Of a stretch of 64,000 nucleotides of DNA, positions 22,190 through 35,049 are shown one piece after another (position 1 is the stretch's first letter; each line of letters begins with the position of its first letter). Under the pieces are notes generated by a model that searched no databases, was not told the origin of the DNA, and worked only from the letters and a program-made list of their open reading frames with translations. The translations under genes and the position numbers were made by a program. The DNA comes from Armigeres subalbatus (taxonomy: Eukaryota > Arthropoda > Insecta > Diptera > Culicidae), in NCBI RefSeq assembly GCF_024139115.2, contig NW_026942683.1, forward strand, positions 1-64,000, read 5' to 3'.

Positions 22190-22690
22190 GAAATAAATTT
22201 GATTTTTTAAATTTTTCATTTAAATTTCAAAATTTTTAATTTTAATTGTAAATTCAAAATTAAACAAATTAGAAACAATTAAATTTTGAATTTTCAAATC
22301 CTTAAATTTAAAAATTTTTAAATTCAAATTTAAAAATTTTAAAATTTTAAATTCAAATTAAAATTTAAAAATTTTAAATTTTAAAATTTTCTATTCTTCA
22401 ATTTTAATTTTGATTTTTAAAATTTAAAAGTTTTTATTTTTTTATAAAACTTTCAAATTTTAAACTTTAAATCAACTTTCTTTTATTTTGAATCTTAAAT
22501 TTTAAATTTATGAATTTTCAAATCTCAATTTTTTATTAATTTTCAAATTAGTAATAAAATTAAAATCTTTAAAATTTTTGTATTTTCGATCTGAAATAAG
22601 CAATTTCATAGATTATTAAATTCTCGAATGTTTAATTTTGACTATTATTTGTTTTCAATTTTTAAACTCTAAATTTTAAATTATAGAATA
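22190..22690. repeat. AT-rich low-complexity block
   Basis: Nearly uninterrupted AAATTTAAAATTTT motifs, apparently attached to the right edge of the preceding inverted repeat. No gene is visible. Confidence 0.8.
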
Positions 22691-24236
22691 GAAAAACTCA
22701 AATTCTGTTTTATTTTTAGCTCTTATAGGCATGACGAGCAATCTGCTAAAAGCAAGATTGTCCGAGTCAAGGAGTAACCAAAACAAACGAGGAATTGCTC
22801 TCTGGACACACACAGGACGATACAGTAAAACGCTCAGGGAAAAACTGCGCTCATCACACTGCATTAACTACGACTACCGCTTGACCTCACCAAACCTACA
22901 ATAATCGACGAAACACAGAAAAGACAATTCCTGGAATGGTATGGATACAACCAAGAAACAAGTATTAACAAACGAACAACACAGAAGGACTATATACGAA
23001 TTCCTCTGAAATTATAAACAAAATACTTACGCAGAAACACAATATTACAAAGTAACAAACAGTAAACAGTACAGATTATAAACAGTGTGAAATAGTGAGG
23101 ACAAATAGGCGAAAATTACCCAAATGACACGTTAGTAACAACTCTATTAAATTATTACATTACATAATCAATCCTATACAAACAGTGATACGAAACCGAA
23201 GACCCACAGACGGATTTATGTTAAGACAAACAATTTTGACAAAAAACAGACCACTGGTAAGTTAACGAACATACAAATTATGAACAATTATAATACACTA
23301 ATTTTATAGTTCTCTCATTGAAGGCATAATACAATTGCTGGAAACGTCGGACGTAGGAAACCCTGTTTCGACTCGAAACTATCAATTACAGTCGATCCAT
23401 CATCGACTCTAGTAACGATAATGGATTTGTTGTGGTTTTATAATACAAAAGTTGATAAAGAAGAGCGTTTTGAAACCAATTATACTTGAGGGTCAGATCT
23501 ATCTAATTAATCAAATTATACCAACTTGGATTTTTTAATTTCGTTTCGTTCCCAAGTAACATTTAGGTTTTATAACGCTCTTGAAACTCATAATTTACTC
23601 TTCAAGAGTGTTATAAAACCAGGATAAAAAAAAAAATGTTACTAGGGTTTCGCCAGGAAAAGTGTGTTATCGCATACTCTTACTTCCAAATACAATGATG
23701 AATAACCTTTATAATATGCTTCAATAATTGACGACTGGCAGTCAGATTCTTTAAATTTAACAAAATGTTATTACGAATCCTCTTTTGACATCATAGACAT
23801 AAATCAGTCCAATCCGTCATTTAATATACATACCTGAAAGCAATTGAGCATATCTTGTACGTCCTTCAGCTAAAAAAATGCATCGAGGAAAATAATATTA
23901 CCATTGAGAGCGCTAGATGAAAACAAAAGGCTTACTTTGTATGATAGAGGCTGACATGTACTCGTCACATCTAATCAAATAAAGGCACAGATCAAACCAT
24001 TTTGATATGGTATCATCTGGTTCGCCATCAAGAGTTCAACCTAACCAAAAGCCGATGACCCTCTTGAAGGTTTTCCTACGAAATCGGATGCCCGGAAAAA
24101 AGTTGAACACTTGTTCGTCTAACCTCATTCAACTTCGGAAAAATTACCCATCGCCAGCACTTATCGCCTAATTCAGGATTGAACTTATCATTTCATTATC
24201 ATTTAGTATTCAATAATAACTCGTTCCAGAGCGGAA
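22691..24236. other. No recognisable gene
   Basis: Between 22740 and 23430 the sequence is A-rich with better codon-like texture (for example around CTCTGGACACACACAGG), but no frame is long and no motif is recognised. It could be an untranslated retroelement segment. The remainder is AT-rich spacer. Confidence 0.3.
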
Positions 24237-24483
24237 TTCGAAAAGTGTTGTATGGCGGACTTCTAGCGCTGATTCCCTCTACAACTTTGTACAAGGTACA
24301 TTGCTTCTATGTCTAATATAAACAGCGTGAAACGCTAGAAACCCTCAATATACTAAATGATAATAGTGTTATTATCATTTGTATATAAAAAATACTAGCG
24401 TTTCCCGCGGTGAATATTGAACATGAGTAATACCTAGAACAAGTATGAAGAAATCAACGCTAGAATCCATATAACACTTTCAA
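24237..24483. mobile_element. Palindromic MITE
   Basis: The left arm carries AAGTGTTGTATGG and CTTCTAGCG; the right arm carries CGCTAGAATCCATATAACACTT. A second pair, GAAACGCTAGAAA and TACTAGCGTTTC, lies inside. The centre is a perfect small hairpin, AAATGATAATA-GTGT-TATTATCATTT. It is non-coding. Confidence 0.65.
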
Positions 24484-25540
24484 TCTAAATGAATATATCA
24501 CTAAATCCGCTTAAAACTTCTGCCAGTTCCAGCAATCTGCCACAATATCTATGGGATTATCTCTGTCACGAATGGCCACGAACGGTGGCTAATGTAGGAT
24601 CCATCCAATGAAATAAGTCTAGCAACTCCATAATTAGAATCAGCGGAGGAAAAAACTGTCGAAATGGTAACGTATGAAAAGGTCTGAAATAGTGGAAATA
24701 ATACTGGCATCCTTGACCTTTAAACACCTCTTTTGGTTGAAAAATGTAAACATGTCAATTGGAACCGCCTTTTATGGTTTTCGATTGGAACCAAGATGGC
24801 GTCTTCGCCTATCTCTTATTATAGTATAAGTCCCCTTTCGCAATCAAATGTCGCTTTGGCAAGCTTCTGGTATCCGACCAGAGCTCACCGACCAATAACA
24901 AGCATTTCGAATGCAAAGTTTACCTATCTGGCGATTTTCCAGAAAACTTCATTCAAATTAGGTGCTTCTCTTCATCCTCTCTTCATGACCACCATGGAAA
25001 TCACAGCAGTGATTGTGTGTGTGACTATGAACTAGACACCACAAATTGCTGAACAATAAAGCTTCGTCTGCTCGTTTTGTAACCATTAGTATTCAGTGTG
25101 GGCTGTGAAACAGTAACTGTAGCCATTTACCGCTGCTTAGGGAATACTCTGTGGATACCGAGAAAAAGATTCTTTTTCCCACCATAAACGACTATTTCAC
25201 CTTTACCACAGAGGATTTATGATTACATACATCGTCATTGTTCTGCTTCTGGATCAAGCCTTTGAGAACATTCCCTGCCTTTCAACTTTGTGTTCTTTAG
25301 CATTTTCTCAGTTGTGTATAAAAATTAAGGCTCAATATATCGATTGTGTAGCATGAAATTTTGTATCAAGTGTTATGTTTTTAAAAGACACACCATAATC
25401 ACATTAACACCATAAGAGAATATTTCCTAACCGACTTAGGTCGGCATCGATAGAAATCCTTCGTTTTATTGCACTGCTAACTGGAAACTTCTTACAATGC
25501 CATTCAAGCCTAGAAAAGATATAACAGCTGTGCGCTCACT

Positions 25541-25740
25541 ATGGTCAGTACTATTAGCAAACATCCTCATCCATTTTCCGTGTCCATGAATGAAGCTCGA
25601 ACAAAGACGCCAGAAGCTGCATACGACGCTTTTATGAACCTTTACAAAGTGTCATTCAATGTCCTGATGGGTTGGGTGACTATAATAGCAGAGGTATTAT
25701 CGTCACATCGTTCGTCTGTCTTTCGATCAAGACCAGAGTG
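25541..25740 (+). pseudogene. Possible LINE fragment (end of endonuclease region)
   Basis: The frame contains NEARTKTPEAAYDAFMNLYK followed by VSFNVLM. This resembles the segment between endonuclease and reverse transcriptase in Jockey/CR1 LINEs, where a Tyr/Phe-rich helix ends in FN..FP. It is only about 65 codons with nothing else attached, so the call is tentative. Confidence 0.35.
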
Positions 25741-26404
25741 ATGAAGATGAAAAAAAAATATTCATCAAATCCTAAGTAGAAGCATGGAAATGGACCCTCT
25801 CCGCCTATCGCAATGTGCAGTCTTGTCCTGCACTATGAAAATAAATATTGCTCTTTAATTTTGTATCTCTTTGATCCATATGTTTAATAATAATTTGGTA
25901 AGTAGAACTACACTGACTCTCGCTATCACCTACGCAGTGACTGGCTGAGATTGATGGTTATGGAAGGAGTGTTCGTTGCCTCCCTAAATATATATTTTCC
26001 TGCTGGTTGTCGTTGGCGGTGCTAAAATTGTAGTTTTGAAGCTCAACCTCTTAAAATGTTCATTTTGACTGCAAAATTAGTGTTTCAAAATTTGAGCTCG
26101 ATATTATCAATTTTCCACCTTATCGGCCACGCGACGATTTGAAATCGTCATAAAAACAAATGACAAAATCGTCACAGCAGAAATGTTCATAAGATCTATC
26201 AAATCAACTGTAACAAATTGTATACTTAATAATCATTATTTCTCAAAATTAAGCCCTGTTTTTCATGCAGATTAACATGATTTAATTAAACTAACACAGT
26301 TTTAGAATAAAGGTGTTGGCGACGATTTTGAAGGTGCCTAAAAATGGTCAGCGCGTTTTGTTACAAGAAACAGTCAATACGTGGACCCTAAGTGGTCCGT
26401 TAAG

Positions 26405-26548
26405 TTTTCGGTGATAGGTCATTTTGCATAAAGTCGTTTGGCATAAGTCCGTTTGGCATAATGTCGTTTGGCATAATGGCCGTTTGGCATAATTGCCGTT
26501 TGGCATAATAGCGTTTGGCACAATGGCTTTGTCACAATGGTCATTTGA
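26405..26548. repeat. Short tandem repeat of GTTTGGCATAAT units
   Basis: Seven to eight copies of an imperfect ~18-bp unit with core GTTTGGCATAAT. It resembles in style the ATTAGGCCGAA tandem ends at 13477 and 14608, and may be one terminus of a foldback element whose partner is not in view. Confidence 0.7.
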
Positions 26549-26775
26549 CATATATTATGTAATCACCGCATTTGAACTTCATCATATGTGCAATTATTTA
26601 TAATTCTTATCGCTCGAACATATAAGAGATTCTTTGAATGTTTTGTTTTGAAATAAGATTGTAACAAATCACTGATCGAATGAACATTGGTAAACTCTAT
26701 GAAATTTTTTATGCCTTTTCCATATGACACCTTTTACCTCTGTTGTAGCAAAATCGTCGTTAACTAAGACAAACT

Positions 26776-27320
26776 AAAAACAGAATTAATCCACCTAGCG
26801 GTGATGGTGCCTTTCTCGACCTTCGTAAATATGTATTGTGAAAAAGATGAGCTAGTGGCTAGGAGTAAAAGCAAATTTCTTTGTCCGTTCTATGAAAATC
26901 AGATTATTTATGGCAAAAGGTATAGATCAGTTGAAAACCGAAAATCATATTTTGTCCATTTCCGGATGTCGCAACTGCATCGCGAGTGGTGCCCGACTAT
27001 GGCACAGTTGCGCACTACTCGCGATGCAGTTGCAACATCGGAAATGCGAAAAATACGTTTCATGAGGACCTCAGTTCGGTTTGCAGCGATCTACAATATG
27101 CTAATAAAATTTCGACATTTTGTTTCCTTTTTCAATCTTTGTACACTAACCTGTTTATTTCACCCAGTCATATATTTTAAGGATATCACTTTTGGATATG
27201 ATTGAACTGAAGCTCCGACTACACAAAAACAAAATGTCATTCCATCACTACGCAGCGGAGGGCAATTTTGTTATTATAAATCTCATGACCGTCTTTCTGC
27301 CAAACTCCATAGTGGGAGAG
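26776..27320 (+). repeat. Left inverted arm of the giant foldback
   Basis: This arm matches 32500-33042 in inverted orientation, including TTGTCCGTTCTATG, CTATGGCACAGTTGCGC and CTCATGACCGTCTTTCTGCC. It also contains its own 22-bp hairpin (26971-26992 against 27012-27033, one mismatch) around CAACTGCATCGCGAG. The 134-codon frame in it has no recognisable product. Confidence 0.85.
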
Positions 27321-27439
27321 ACAGAGACATCATCTCAGTTCGTCGAGCTGAATCGATTGGTATATAACACTATGGGTCTTCAGGCCTTCTGTAAAAGTTT
27401 GGTTTTGGAGCGAACATACAGCCTTTTCGTATAAAAAGG

Positions 27440-28205
27440 CTAAAATGAATTTCGGCCATAACTTCCGATCCCATAGTTCGATCTAGCCAAATTTTAAATG
27501 GAAACAATGGGACAGGATTCTGCGTCGAATGCAAGCTTGTTTCGTGTGAATCGATTAGGTTAGGTGTCCGAAAAATAGGTGACATTTTGTGATTTTTTAT
27601 GAAAAAGGTATTTTGGTCATAACAATCCATAGTCCACCTGTCAATTTTTAATAGGAAACAATGGGAAAGGATTTTATCGATACAATTTGTTGCGAGCAAA
27701 TCAGTGAAGAAAATAGGTGACATTCTTACGCAATATTTTCGTATGAATTTGTATTTTGTATAACTCTCGATCCCATAGTCGTCGGGCCAATTTCAAATAG
27801 AAATAATGAGACAGGTTCTGCGTCGATGCAACTTATTGCGAAACAAATCAGTTGAGGATAAGTGCCGAAAAATGAGTGACATTTTTACGATTTTTCGTAT
27901 GATTTTGTGTTTGGCATAACTTTGATCCCATAGTCGATCTGGCCAATTTCAAATAGGAAACAATGGGACAGGATTCTGCGTCAATGCAACTTGTTGCGAG
28001 CAAATCAGTTGAGGATAAGTGCCCGAAAAATGGTGACATTTTACGCGATTTTTAAAAGAAATTGTATTTTGGCCATAACTCTCGATCCCATGGTCGATCA
28101 GAGCAATTTCTAATAGAAACAATGGGACAGGATTCTGCGTCAGATACACAACTTATTGCGGACAAATCAGTTGAGGATAAGTGCCCGAAAATGGTGACAT
28201 TTTGT
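27440..28205 (-). repeat. Short array of the ~160-bp unit, minus orientation
   Basis: Four to five copies read as GGCATAACTTTGATCCCATAG, then ATGGGACAGGATTCTGCG and GTTGAGGATAAGTGCC. This is the reverse orientation of the larger array to the right. Confidence 0.9.
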
Positions 28206-28214
28206 TGAGTAGTT

Positions 28215-28685
28215 TGCGCACACACACACACACACACTACACACACACACACACAAACACCAATACATCACCTCGATTCGTCGAACTGAGTCGATTAGTA
28301 TATAACACTATGGGTCTCGGGCCTTCTATAAAAGTTTGTTTTAGACGATCATATGCCTTTACCGTATACTTAGTATACGAGAAAACAAAAACAAAACTTG
28401 AATAGTAAAATTGCAAGTGCTCAAGAACAAAAACTATTTTATTAGTTATTTCTGCAGGGGATATAATCATCTCTTTGAAGCACACTTTTTATACTTTTGC
28501 CTTTCTCGTATACTAAGTATACGGTAAAGGCTATATAGTCACTCAAAAACAAACTTTTTATAGAAGGCCGGAGACCCATAGTTATATCCAATCACTCAGT
28601 TCGACAATTGAGGTGATGTCTGTTGTGTGTTGTGTTGTGTGGTGTGTGTGTGTGTATGTGTGTGTGTATGTGTGTTTTGTGGCAA
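28215..28685. repeat. Central divergent modules with CA/TG microsatellites
   Basis: A (CA)n run at about 28219-28255 and a TG-rich run at about 28620-28680 flank two inverted copies of a module. The module contains AACACTATGGGTCTC, GGCCTTCTATAAAAG and CGTATACTTAGTATACG. This is the symmetry centre from which the two arrays diverge. Confidence 0.8.
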
Positions 28686-28699
28686 AATGCTAAAAAATG

Positions 28700-31325
28700 T
28701 CACTCATTTTGTTTCCTCAACCGATTTGCTTGCACAAGTTGTTCGACAGAATCTGTCCATTGTTTCCTATTTGAAATTGGCCAGATCGGACTATGGGATC
28801 AGTTATGGCCAAAAATAAATTCATACGAAAAATCGCGTAAAAAATGTCCTCATTTTCAGGACTTATCCTCAACCGATTTGCTTGCACAAGTTGCATTCGA
28901 CGCAAATCTATCCATTGTTTCCTATTTGAGATGGCCAGATCGACTATGGATCGAAGTTATAAGCAAATACAAATTCATACAAAAAATCGCGTAAAATGTC
29001 CTCATTTTCGGGCACTTACCCTCAACCGATTTGCTCTGCAACAAGTTGCATTCGAAGAATCCTGTCCCATTATTTCCTAAGTTGGCCAGATCGGACTATG
29101 GGATCAGAGTTATGGCCAAAATACAAATTCATACGAAAAATCGCGTAAAAATGTCACTCATTTTTCGACTTATCCTCAACGATTTGCTTGCAACAAGTTG
29201 CATTCGACGCAGAATCTGTCCATTGTTTCCTATTTGAGATGTGGCCAGATCGGACTATGGGATCAGAATAGGCCAAAAATACAAATTCATACGAAAAAAT
29301 CGCGTAAAAATGTCACTCATTTTCGGGCACTTACCTCAACCGATTTGCTCTGCAACAAGTTGCATTCGACGCAGAATCCTGTCCCATTGTTTCCTATTTG
29401 AAATTGCCAGATCGGACTATGGGATCAAAAGTTATGCCAAAATACAAATTCATACAGAAAAATCGCGTAAAAATGTCACTCATTTTTCGGGCACTTATCC
29501 TCAACCGATTTGCTTGCAACAAGTTGCATTCGACGCAGAATCCTGTCCATTGTTTCCTATTTGAAATTGAGATCGGACTATGGAATCAGAGTATGGCCAA
29601 ATACAAATTCATACGAAAAAATCGCGTAAAAATGTCACTCATTTTCGGGCACTACCCTCAACCGATTTGCTCATGCAACAAGTTGCATTCGACGCAGAAT
29701 CCTGTCCCATTGTTTCCTATTTGAGATTGGCCAGATCGGACTATGGGATCAAAGTTATGGTCAAAATACAAATTCATACGAAAAAATCGCGTAAAAATGT
29801 CACTCATTTTCGGGCACTTATCCTCAACCGATTTCGCAACAAGTTGCATTCGACGCAAAATCCTGTCCCATTGTTTCCTATTTGAAATGGCCAGATCAGA
29901 CTATGGAATCAAGTTATGGCCAAATACAAATTCATACGAAAAATCGCGTAAAAATGTCACTCATTTTCGGGCTATATCCTCAACCGATTTGCTTGCACAA
30001 GTTGCAATCGACGCAGAATCCTATCCCATTTTTCCTATTGAAATTGGGCCAGATCGGACTATGGGATTAGAAGTTACGGCCAAAAACAAATTCATACGAA
30101 AAATCCGAAAAAAATGTCACTCATTTTCAGGCACCCTCAACCGATTTGCTCGCAACAAGTTGCATTCGACGCAGAATCCTGTCCCATTGTTTCCTATTTG
30201 AAATTGGCCAGATCAGTGCTGGGATCAAGTTATAAAACACAAAATCCTTGAAAAAATCGTTAAAAATGCACTCATTTTCGGGCACTTATCCTCAACCGAT
30301 TTGCTCGCAACAAGTTGCATTCGACGCAGAATCCTGTCGCATTGTTTCCTATTTGAAATTGGCAGATCGGACTATGGGATCAAAGTTAGGCCAAAATACA
30401 AATTCATACAAAAAATCGCTAAAAATGTCACTCATTTTTCGGGCACTTATCCTCAACCGATTTCTCGAAACAAGTTGCATTCGACGAGAATCCTATCCTA
30501 TTGTTTCCTATTTGAAATTGGCCAGATCAGTATGGAATCAAAAGTTATGGCCAAAACACAAAATCATACGAAAAATCGCGTAAAAATGTCACTCATTTTC
30601 GGGCATATCTCAACGATTTGCTCGCAACAAGTTGCATTCGACGCAGAATCTGTCCCATTATTTCCTATTTGAATTGGCCAGATCGGACTATGGGATCGAG
30701 TTATGGCCAAAATACAATCTTACAAAAATATTGCGTAGAAATGTCACTCATTTTCAGGCACTTATTCTCAAGATTTTCGCCAATTGCATTCGACGCAAAT
30801 CCTTGTTTCCTATTGAAAATTGGACAGGTCGGACTATGGGATCTGAAGTTATGACCAAAATACCTTTTTTCATAAAAATCACAAAAATGTCACTATTTTT
30901 CGTCCACCTAACCTTAATCGATTCACACGCAACAAGTTGCATTCGACGAGAATCCTGTCCCATTGTTTCCTATTGAAAATTGGCTAGATCGGACTATGGG
31001 ATCGAAGTTATGACCAAAATACAAAATCATACGAAAAAATCGCTACAAAAATGTCACTCATTTTCGGGCACTTATCCTAACCGTTGCTCGCAACAAGTTA
31101 TTCGCACGAGATCCTGTCCTATTGTTTCCTATTTGAATTGGCCAGATCGGACTATGGGATCGAAAGTTATGGCCAAAATACAAATTCATACGAAAATCGC
31201 GTAAAAATGTCACTCATTTTCGGGCACATATCATATAATTTGCTCACAACAAGTTGCATTCGACGCAGAATGTCTCATATTTTCTTATTGAAAATTGGCC
31301 GAATCGGACTATGGGCTTAGATGTT
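28700..31325 (+). repeat. Long array of the ~160-bp unit, plus orientation
   Basis: About 16 copies with spacing near 150-165 bp. Each carries CCTCAACCGATTTGCT, AAGTTGCATTCGACGCAG, TCCCATTGTTTCCTATTTG, CAGATCGGACTATGGGATC and AAATCGCGTAAAAATGTCAC. Copies differ mainly by 1-3 base indels, often in homopolymers. The chain of ~60-150-codon frames here is repeat translation. There are no unique spacers, so this is a satellite and not a CRISPR array. Confidence 0.95.
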
Positions 31326-31388
31326 ATCGAGCAACACACATGTTGCCCATACGTCATAGTACTAAATATAACCGGATTCAGTCACAAC

Positions 31389-31578
31389 TATAGATAGTAG
31401 AATCTATAGATGAGCGAAACATAGCTGAGTCGATTTTTTGCCCGTGCACAAGCGCATGACTCACAGCCCTTAACGTTTCCATTGAAATCGTGACGTCATG
31501 CTCGTTTGGAACACGTTTGACAGCTCGTTTGGAGACAGAGGATTTATCTTCACTCATCTATATATTCCACTATCTATA
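31389..31578. mobile_element. MITE copy A, TATAGATAGTAG ends
   Basis: 190 bp with inverted ends TATAGATAGTAG and CTATCTATA. It is flanked by GTCACAAC (31381-31388) and GTCAAAAC (31579-31586), an 8-bp duplication with one mismatch. Family-mate of 31989-32169. The 8-bp duplication suggests a hAT- or P-type origin. Confidence 0.85.
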
Positions 31579-31988
31579 GTCAAAACTAAGTTGCAGCAAT
31601 TTTCATGGTACATGTGCTGCTTGGGATGTCAAATTACTATTTATTGCGAAAAGAGTTCGAAAAAGTCTAGCTCACTTTTTAGCACTTAGACTTCATCTAT
31701 GACGCTCCAGATTGCATTCGACGCAGAATCTTGTCCCATTGTTTTCTATTGAAAATTGCTAGATCGGACTATGGGATCGGAAATTATGGCTGAAACACCA
31801 TTTTTGCCTTTTCTGCGAAAAGGCTGTATGTTCCTCAAACCAAACTTTTACAGAAGCTGGAGACTCATGAGTTTATATACGTATAAGCTCGATGAACTGC
31901 AGAGATGTCTCTTTGTGTGTGTGGCACTGCGCAAAAGTGCGAAAGTTTAGCTCACTTTTTGGTTATCCTCAACCGATTTAATTCCAAC

Positions 31989-32169
31989 TATAGATAGTAG
32001 AATAGATAGATGAGCAAGCATGGCTGAGTCGATTTTTCTGCCAATGCACATATGACGTCCACCCTAACGTTTCCATTGAAATCGTGACGTCTGCTCGTTT
32101 GGAGACACGTTTCACAGTTCGTTTGGAGACAGAAGTTTATCTTCACTCATCTATATTCCACTATCTATA
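31989..32169. mobile_element. MITE copy B, TATAGATAGTAG ends
   Basis: 181 bp, same ends and interior as copy A (shared CGTTTCCATTGAAATCGTGA). A perfect 8-bp duplication, ATTCCAAC, is at 31981-31988 and 32170-32177. It is inserted within a copy of the ~160-bp unit, so it post-dates that array. Confidence 0.9.
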
Positions 32170-32499
32170 ATTCCAACAAGTTTCATTCGACGCGGAATCC
32201 TGTCGTATTGTTTTCTATTGAAAATTTGGACCATGGGCACAGAAATTATGGCCAAAATATACTATGTGTTATAAAAAGCGAGTAAAAAGTCTAGCTGACT
32301 TTTAATGGACTCCCCCTCAACCGAGTAACACAACAAATTGCATTAGATGCGAATCTGTTCTATTTAGAAAATTGTGAATTGGACTATTACCTTTGAAATT
32401 ATGGCCAAAAATACTTTTGCCTTTCTTGTGCAACAAGTTGTACCGAAAGGCTATAATTTCTTTCGAAAACGAACTATCGGGTCTTCCACACTGATACAC

Positions 32500-33042
32500 T
32501 TCCTTCCTCTTCATCGGGAGTTTGGTAGAAAGACGGTCATGAGATTTATATCATAACAAATATTGCCCTCCGCTCGCTTGATGGGAATGACATTTCGTTT
32601 TCTTTTTGTGTAGTCAGCTTCAGTGCAATTTACATCAAAAGTGATATCTAAAATATATGACTGGGTAAAATAAAACAGGGTATGTACGTCAAAAAGATTG
32701 GAAGGAAACAAAAATGTCGAAATTCTTATTAGCATATTGAATCAAACCGAACCGAGGTTTCGCGACAATCGCATTTCTCGCATTTCGGATGTTGAACTGC
32801 ATCAAGTAGTGCGCAACTGTGCCATAGTCAGGCACCACTCGATCAGTCCCATCCGAGGAATCAAATTATATATTTCGTTTTTCAACTGGATCTACAATAT
32901 CTTTGCCATAAATAATCTGATTTTCATAGAACGGACAAAAAATTTGTCTTTTACTCCAACTACTAGCTCATCTATTTTCAAGCACATTTTACGAAGGTCG
33001 AGAAGGCACCATCAACGCTAGGTGGATAATTTGGGTTTTTTA
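32500..33042 (-). repeat. Right inverted arm of the giant foldback
   Basis: Inverted match of 26776-27320, with many small indels. The 107-codon frame at 32698-33021 is repeat sequence. Confidence 0.85.
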
Positions 33043-34351
33043 AATCCTAAAATTAAGTTCAACACCGTTGATCAGCAGATGGAAAACGATGATATTTCCT
33101 TCTTTCAATTCAGACATTTGCTCGGTTCAATGCAGGGAGATATGATCCCTTCTTTGAAAGGATACATTTGTCAGGTTAACCAAACGAAAATATAATCCAT
33201 TTTTTAAATAAATCCTTTTAAAATCATGCTTTTTCCTCTTTCTGATTCTTTATTTAAGCCATCAGTCCTGTCTAGGAAGAGACATATTGCCTATACATAG
33301 TTTCCCAAAGTGATGAGTCGTGACTCCCCAGGCTGTAAATCTTATGGACGGGGACCGACACCCTCTTTTGGAAGCTACCCTTTTAGAAGCCTGGGTTCCA
33401 TCATGCTATATACCAATGAACTCAGCTTGACAAATAAAGATGTCTGAGCTGTGTATGAGCATTTTCATGCCACATGAGAGGATACGAATTCCTTTCCTAA
33501 TAATGTGCAGTGTTCTGACGAACCCATGAAAACCAAAACTAAGCATATGCAGTATTTCGAAAATTTCGTTTCAGGTGCTTCGAAACGAAATTCATGATGG
33601 CAATTTAACTATGGAAATCTGATTTCTCGATTTCGTTTCGTTTCATAAATTACAAAAATTTCTAGAAAAACTAGCTTCTAACAGTTAACGGAATTCCGAA
33701 TTTCGAAACAAATTTAAACTTAAACCATACTTTATATTATCAAAATTTTTGGCTGCGCCGCTGAACATAGACATAATACAATATTCCTATTAACGCTTAC
33801 TGCATAACCTCATTCTTTGTCGACAAATTCGTATGTAGTTTTCTTCTATGAATGCGGAAACGATCATGTGGATGCTGGTCATGGGACAGCAGCTAGTCCG
33901 GGAGTACGCGAAGCGAAAAAATCTACCTCGCTAGCAGAAATTTGTTTAACCAGTGTGCAATCGATCGTGTTGATGCTGATCACGCAAACAATGTGGGAGA
34001 ACGTGAAGTAGTAAAACTAATGTCTGCATCAGAGCACAAAATTATTTAGTGCGGAATCGATCGTGTTGTAGAAGATTATTAAACGAAACACATTGATCTT
34101 GCGTTGGATTGATTTGAACATTTCGTCTTCTTGTTTTCAAAATAACTTTAATACATATTTGTCACTTACCAAGGGGTTTCACGTCCTTCTAAACTAACCA
34201 ACGATTCCTTTCCAGCGCTCACGGAGAAGCAGAGCATTCCTTGGTCTTTTATAACAATGAGTGTTAAACTAACTTTCCTCTCTAATCCTAAATTGACTAT
34301 AAGCACGTGACCAGCATGATTATTGGTCATGAATTGAAACACCGAAACAAG
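33043..34351. other. No recognisable gene
   Basis: Mostly AT-rich spacer. A short element-like segment near 33121-33180 (GATATGATCCCTTCTTTGAAAG) recurs in varied form at about 41630-41790. An AATTTCGTTTCGTTTC block lies at 33545-33720, similar to 39420-39560. Near 33860-34060 a short motif (GATCGTGTTGATGCTGATCA) is repeated two to three times. None is a gene. Confidence 0.4.
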
Positions 34352-34782
34352 TGGGTAACCTACCTAAATGGAGTAGCACCAATAGTGGAGGTAGTGGGGT
34401 TTTAATACGATTTATCAAATTTACACTTTAAGATGGTTTCAGTTGATGGGTGTGCTATCATTGAAACAATAGTTTTCCTTAACAAAATTGACTCCCTTGT
34501 ACCTATAGTGGTGCACTGTACCAATAGTGGCGAGTTCAAAAGAAACCAATGGATAGCCACTATAAGAACAATTATTTTACCGCCCTAAAGGAACAGTGTA
34601 CCCATAGTGGTGCAAGCGAAATTTGGTAATTGTTGATGTTGAATGCATCTATCTCATTTTTTAGAAATTTATTATATCTATTGACTAAGATATCAAAGCT
34701 ATAAATTTCCATAATTATCAATTTTCAAAAATATTTTGTTTTGTGGATCTACTAATACCTCCACTATTGGTACCGTTACCCT
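34352..34782. mobile_element. MITE with CCAATAGTGGAGGTA ends
   Basis: The left end has GGGTAAC then CCAATAGTGGAGGTA. The right end is the inverted equivalent, TACCTCCACTATTGG then GTTACCCT. The ATAGTGG motif recurs inside. About 430 bp, non-coding. Confidence 0.75.
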
Positions 34783-35049
34783 ATACAATAGAATAACTTT
34801 TTGTATCCCAAGAATATTATTTAATTGGTGAGCTGTGCAGTGTGCATATTTGCTGTTTCTTGACCAATCATGATTAGAAACTACGATGTGTAATCATGCT
34901 AATAAGCTCTTCTTTGACTATTTCACAATGTAAGCAGAGCCGTAGCGTGGACTGCAAACGGCCTTGGCGAAACCATGATTTGCGCTCTAAAATTTAACAA
35001 TAATTTGACAATTTGAAATGCATCAACAGTAAAACAAGAAGGTGCTGGG

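Larger units (their letters stand above)
26776..33042. mobile_element. Giant foldback element (~6.3 kb) with divergent tandem arrays
   Basis: The left end (AATTAATCCACCTAGCG) and right end (CGCTAGGTGGATAATTT) are inverted and lead into matching arms of roughly 540 bp. Inside, two modules with (CA)n or (TG)n runs and a TATACTAAGTATA motif sit back to back near 28385-28500. A short array of a ~160-bp unit runs leftward and a long one rightward. There is no transposase. A short relative with one unit lies at 50105-50545. It resembles two copies of one repeat family fused head to head and amplified. Confidence 0.85.

Noticed and set aside
28700..31325. Regular repeats suggestive of a CRISPR array
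   Set aside because: The unit is ~160 bp with no unique spacers, and this is eukaryotic sequence; it is a satellite-like array.
33817..34011. 64-codon frame with acceptable composition
   Set aside because: It lies over an internally repeated GATCGTG/GATGCTG segment and has no homology that I recognise.
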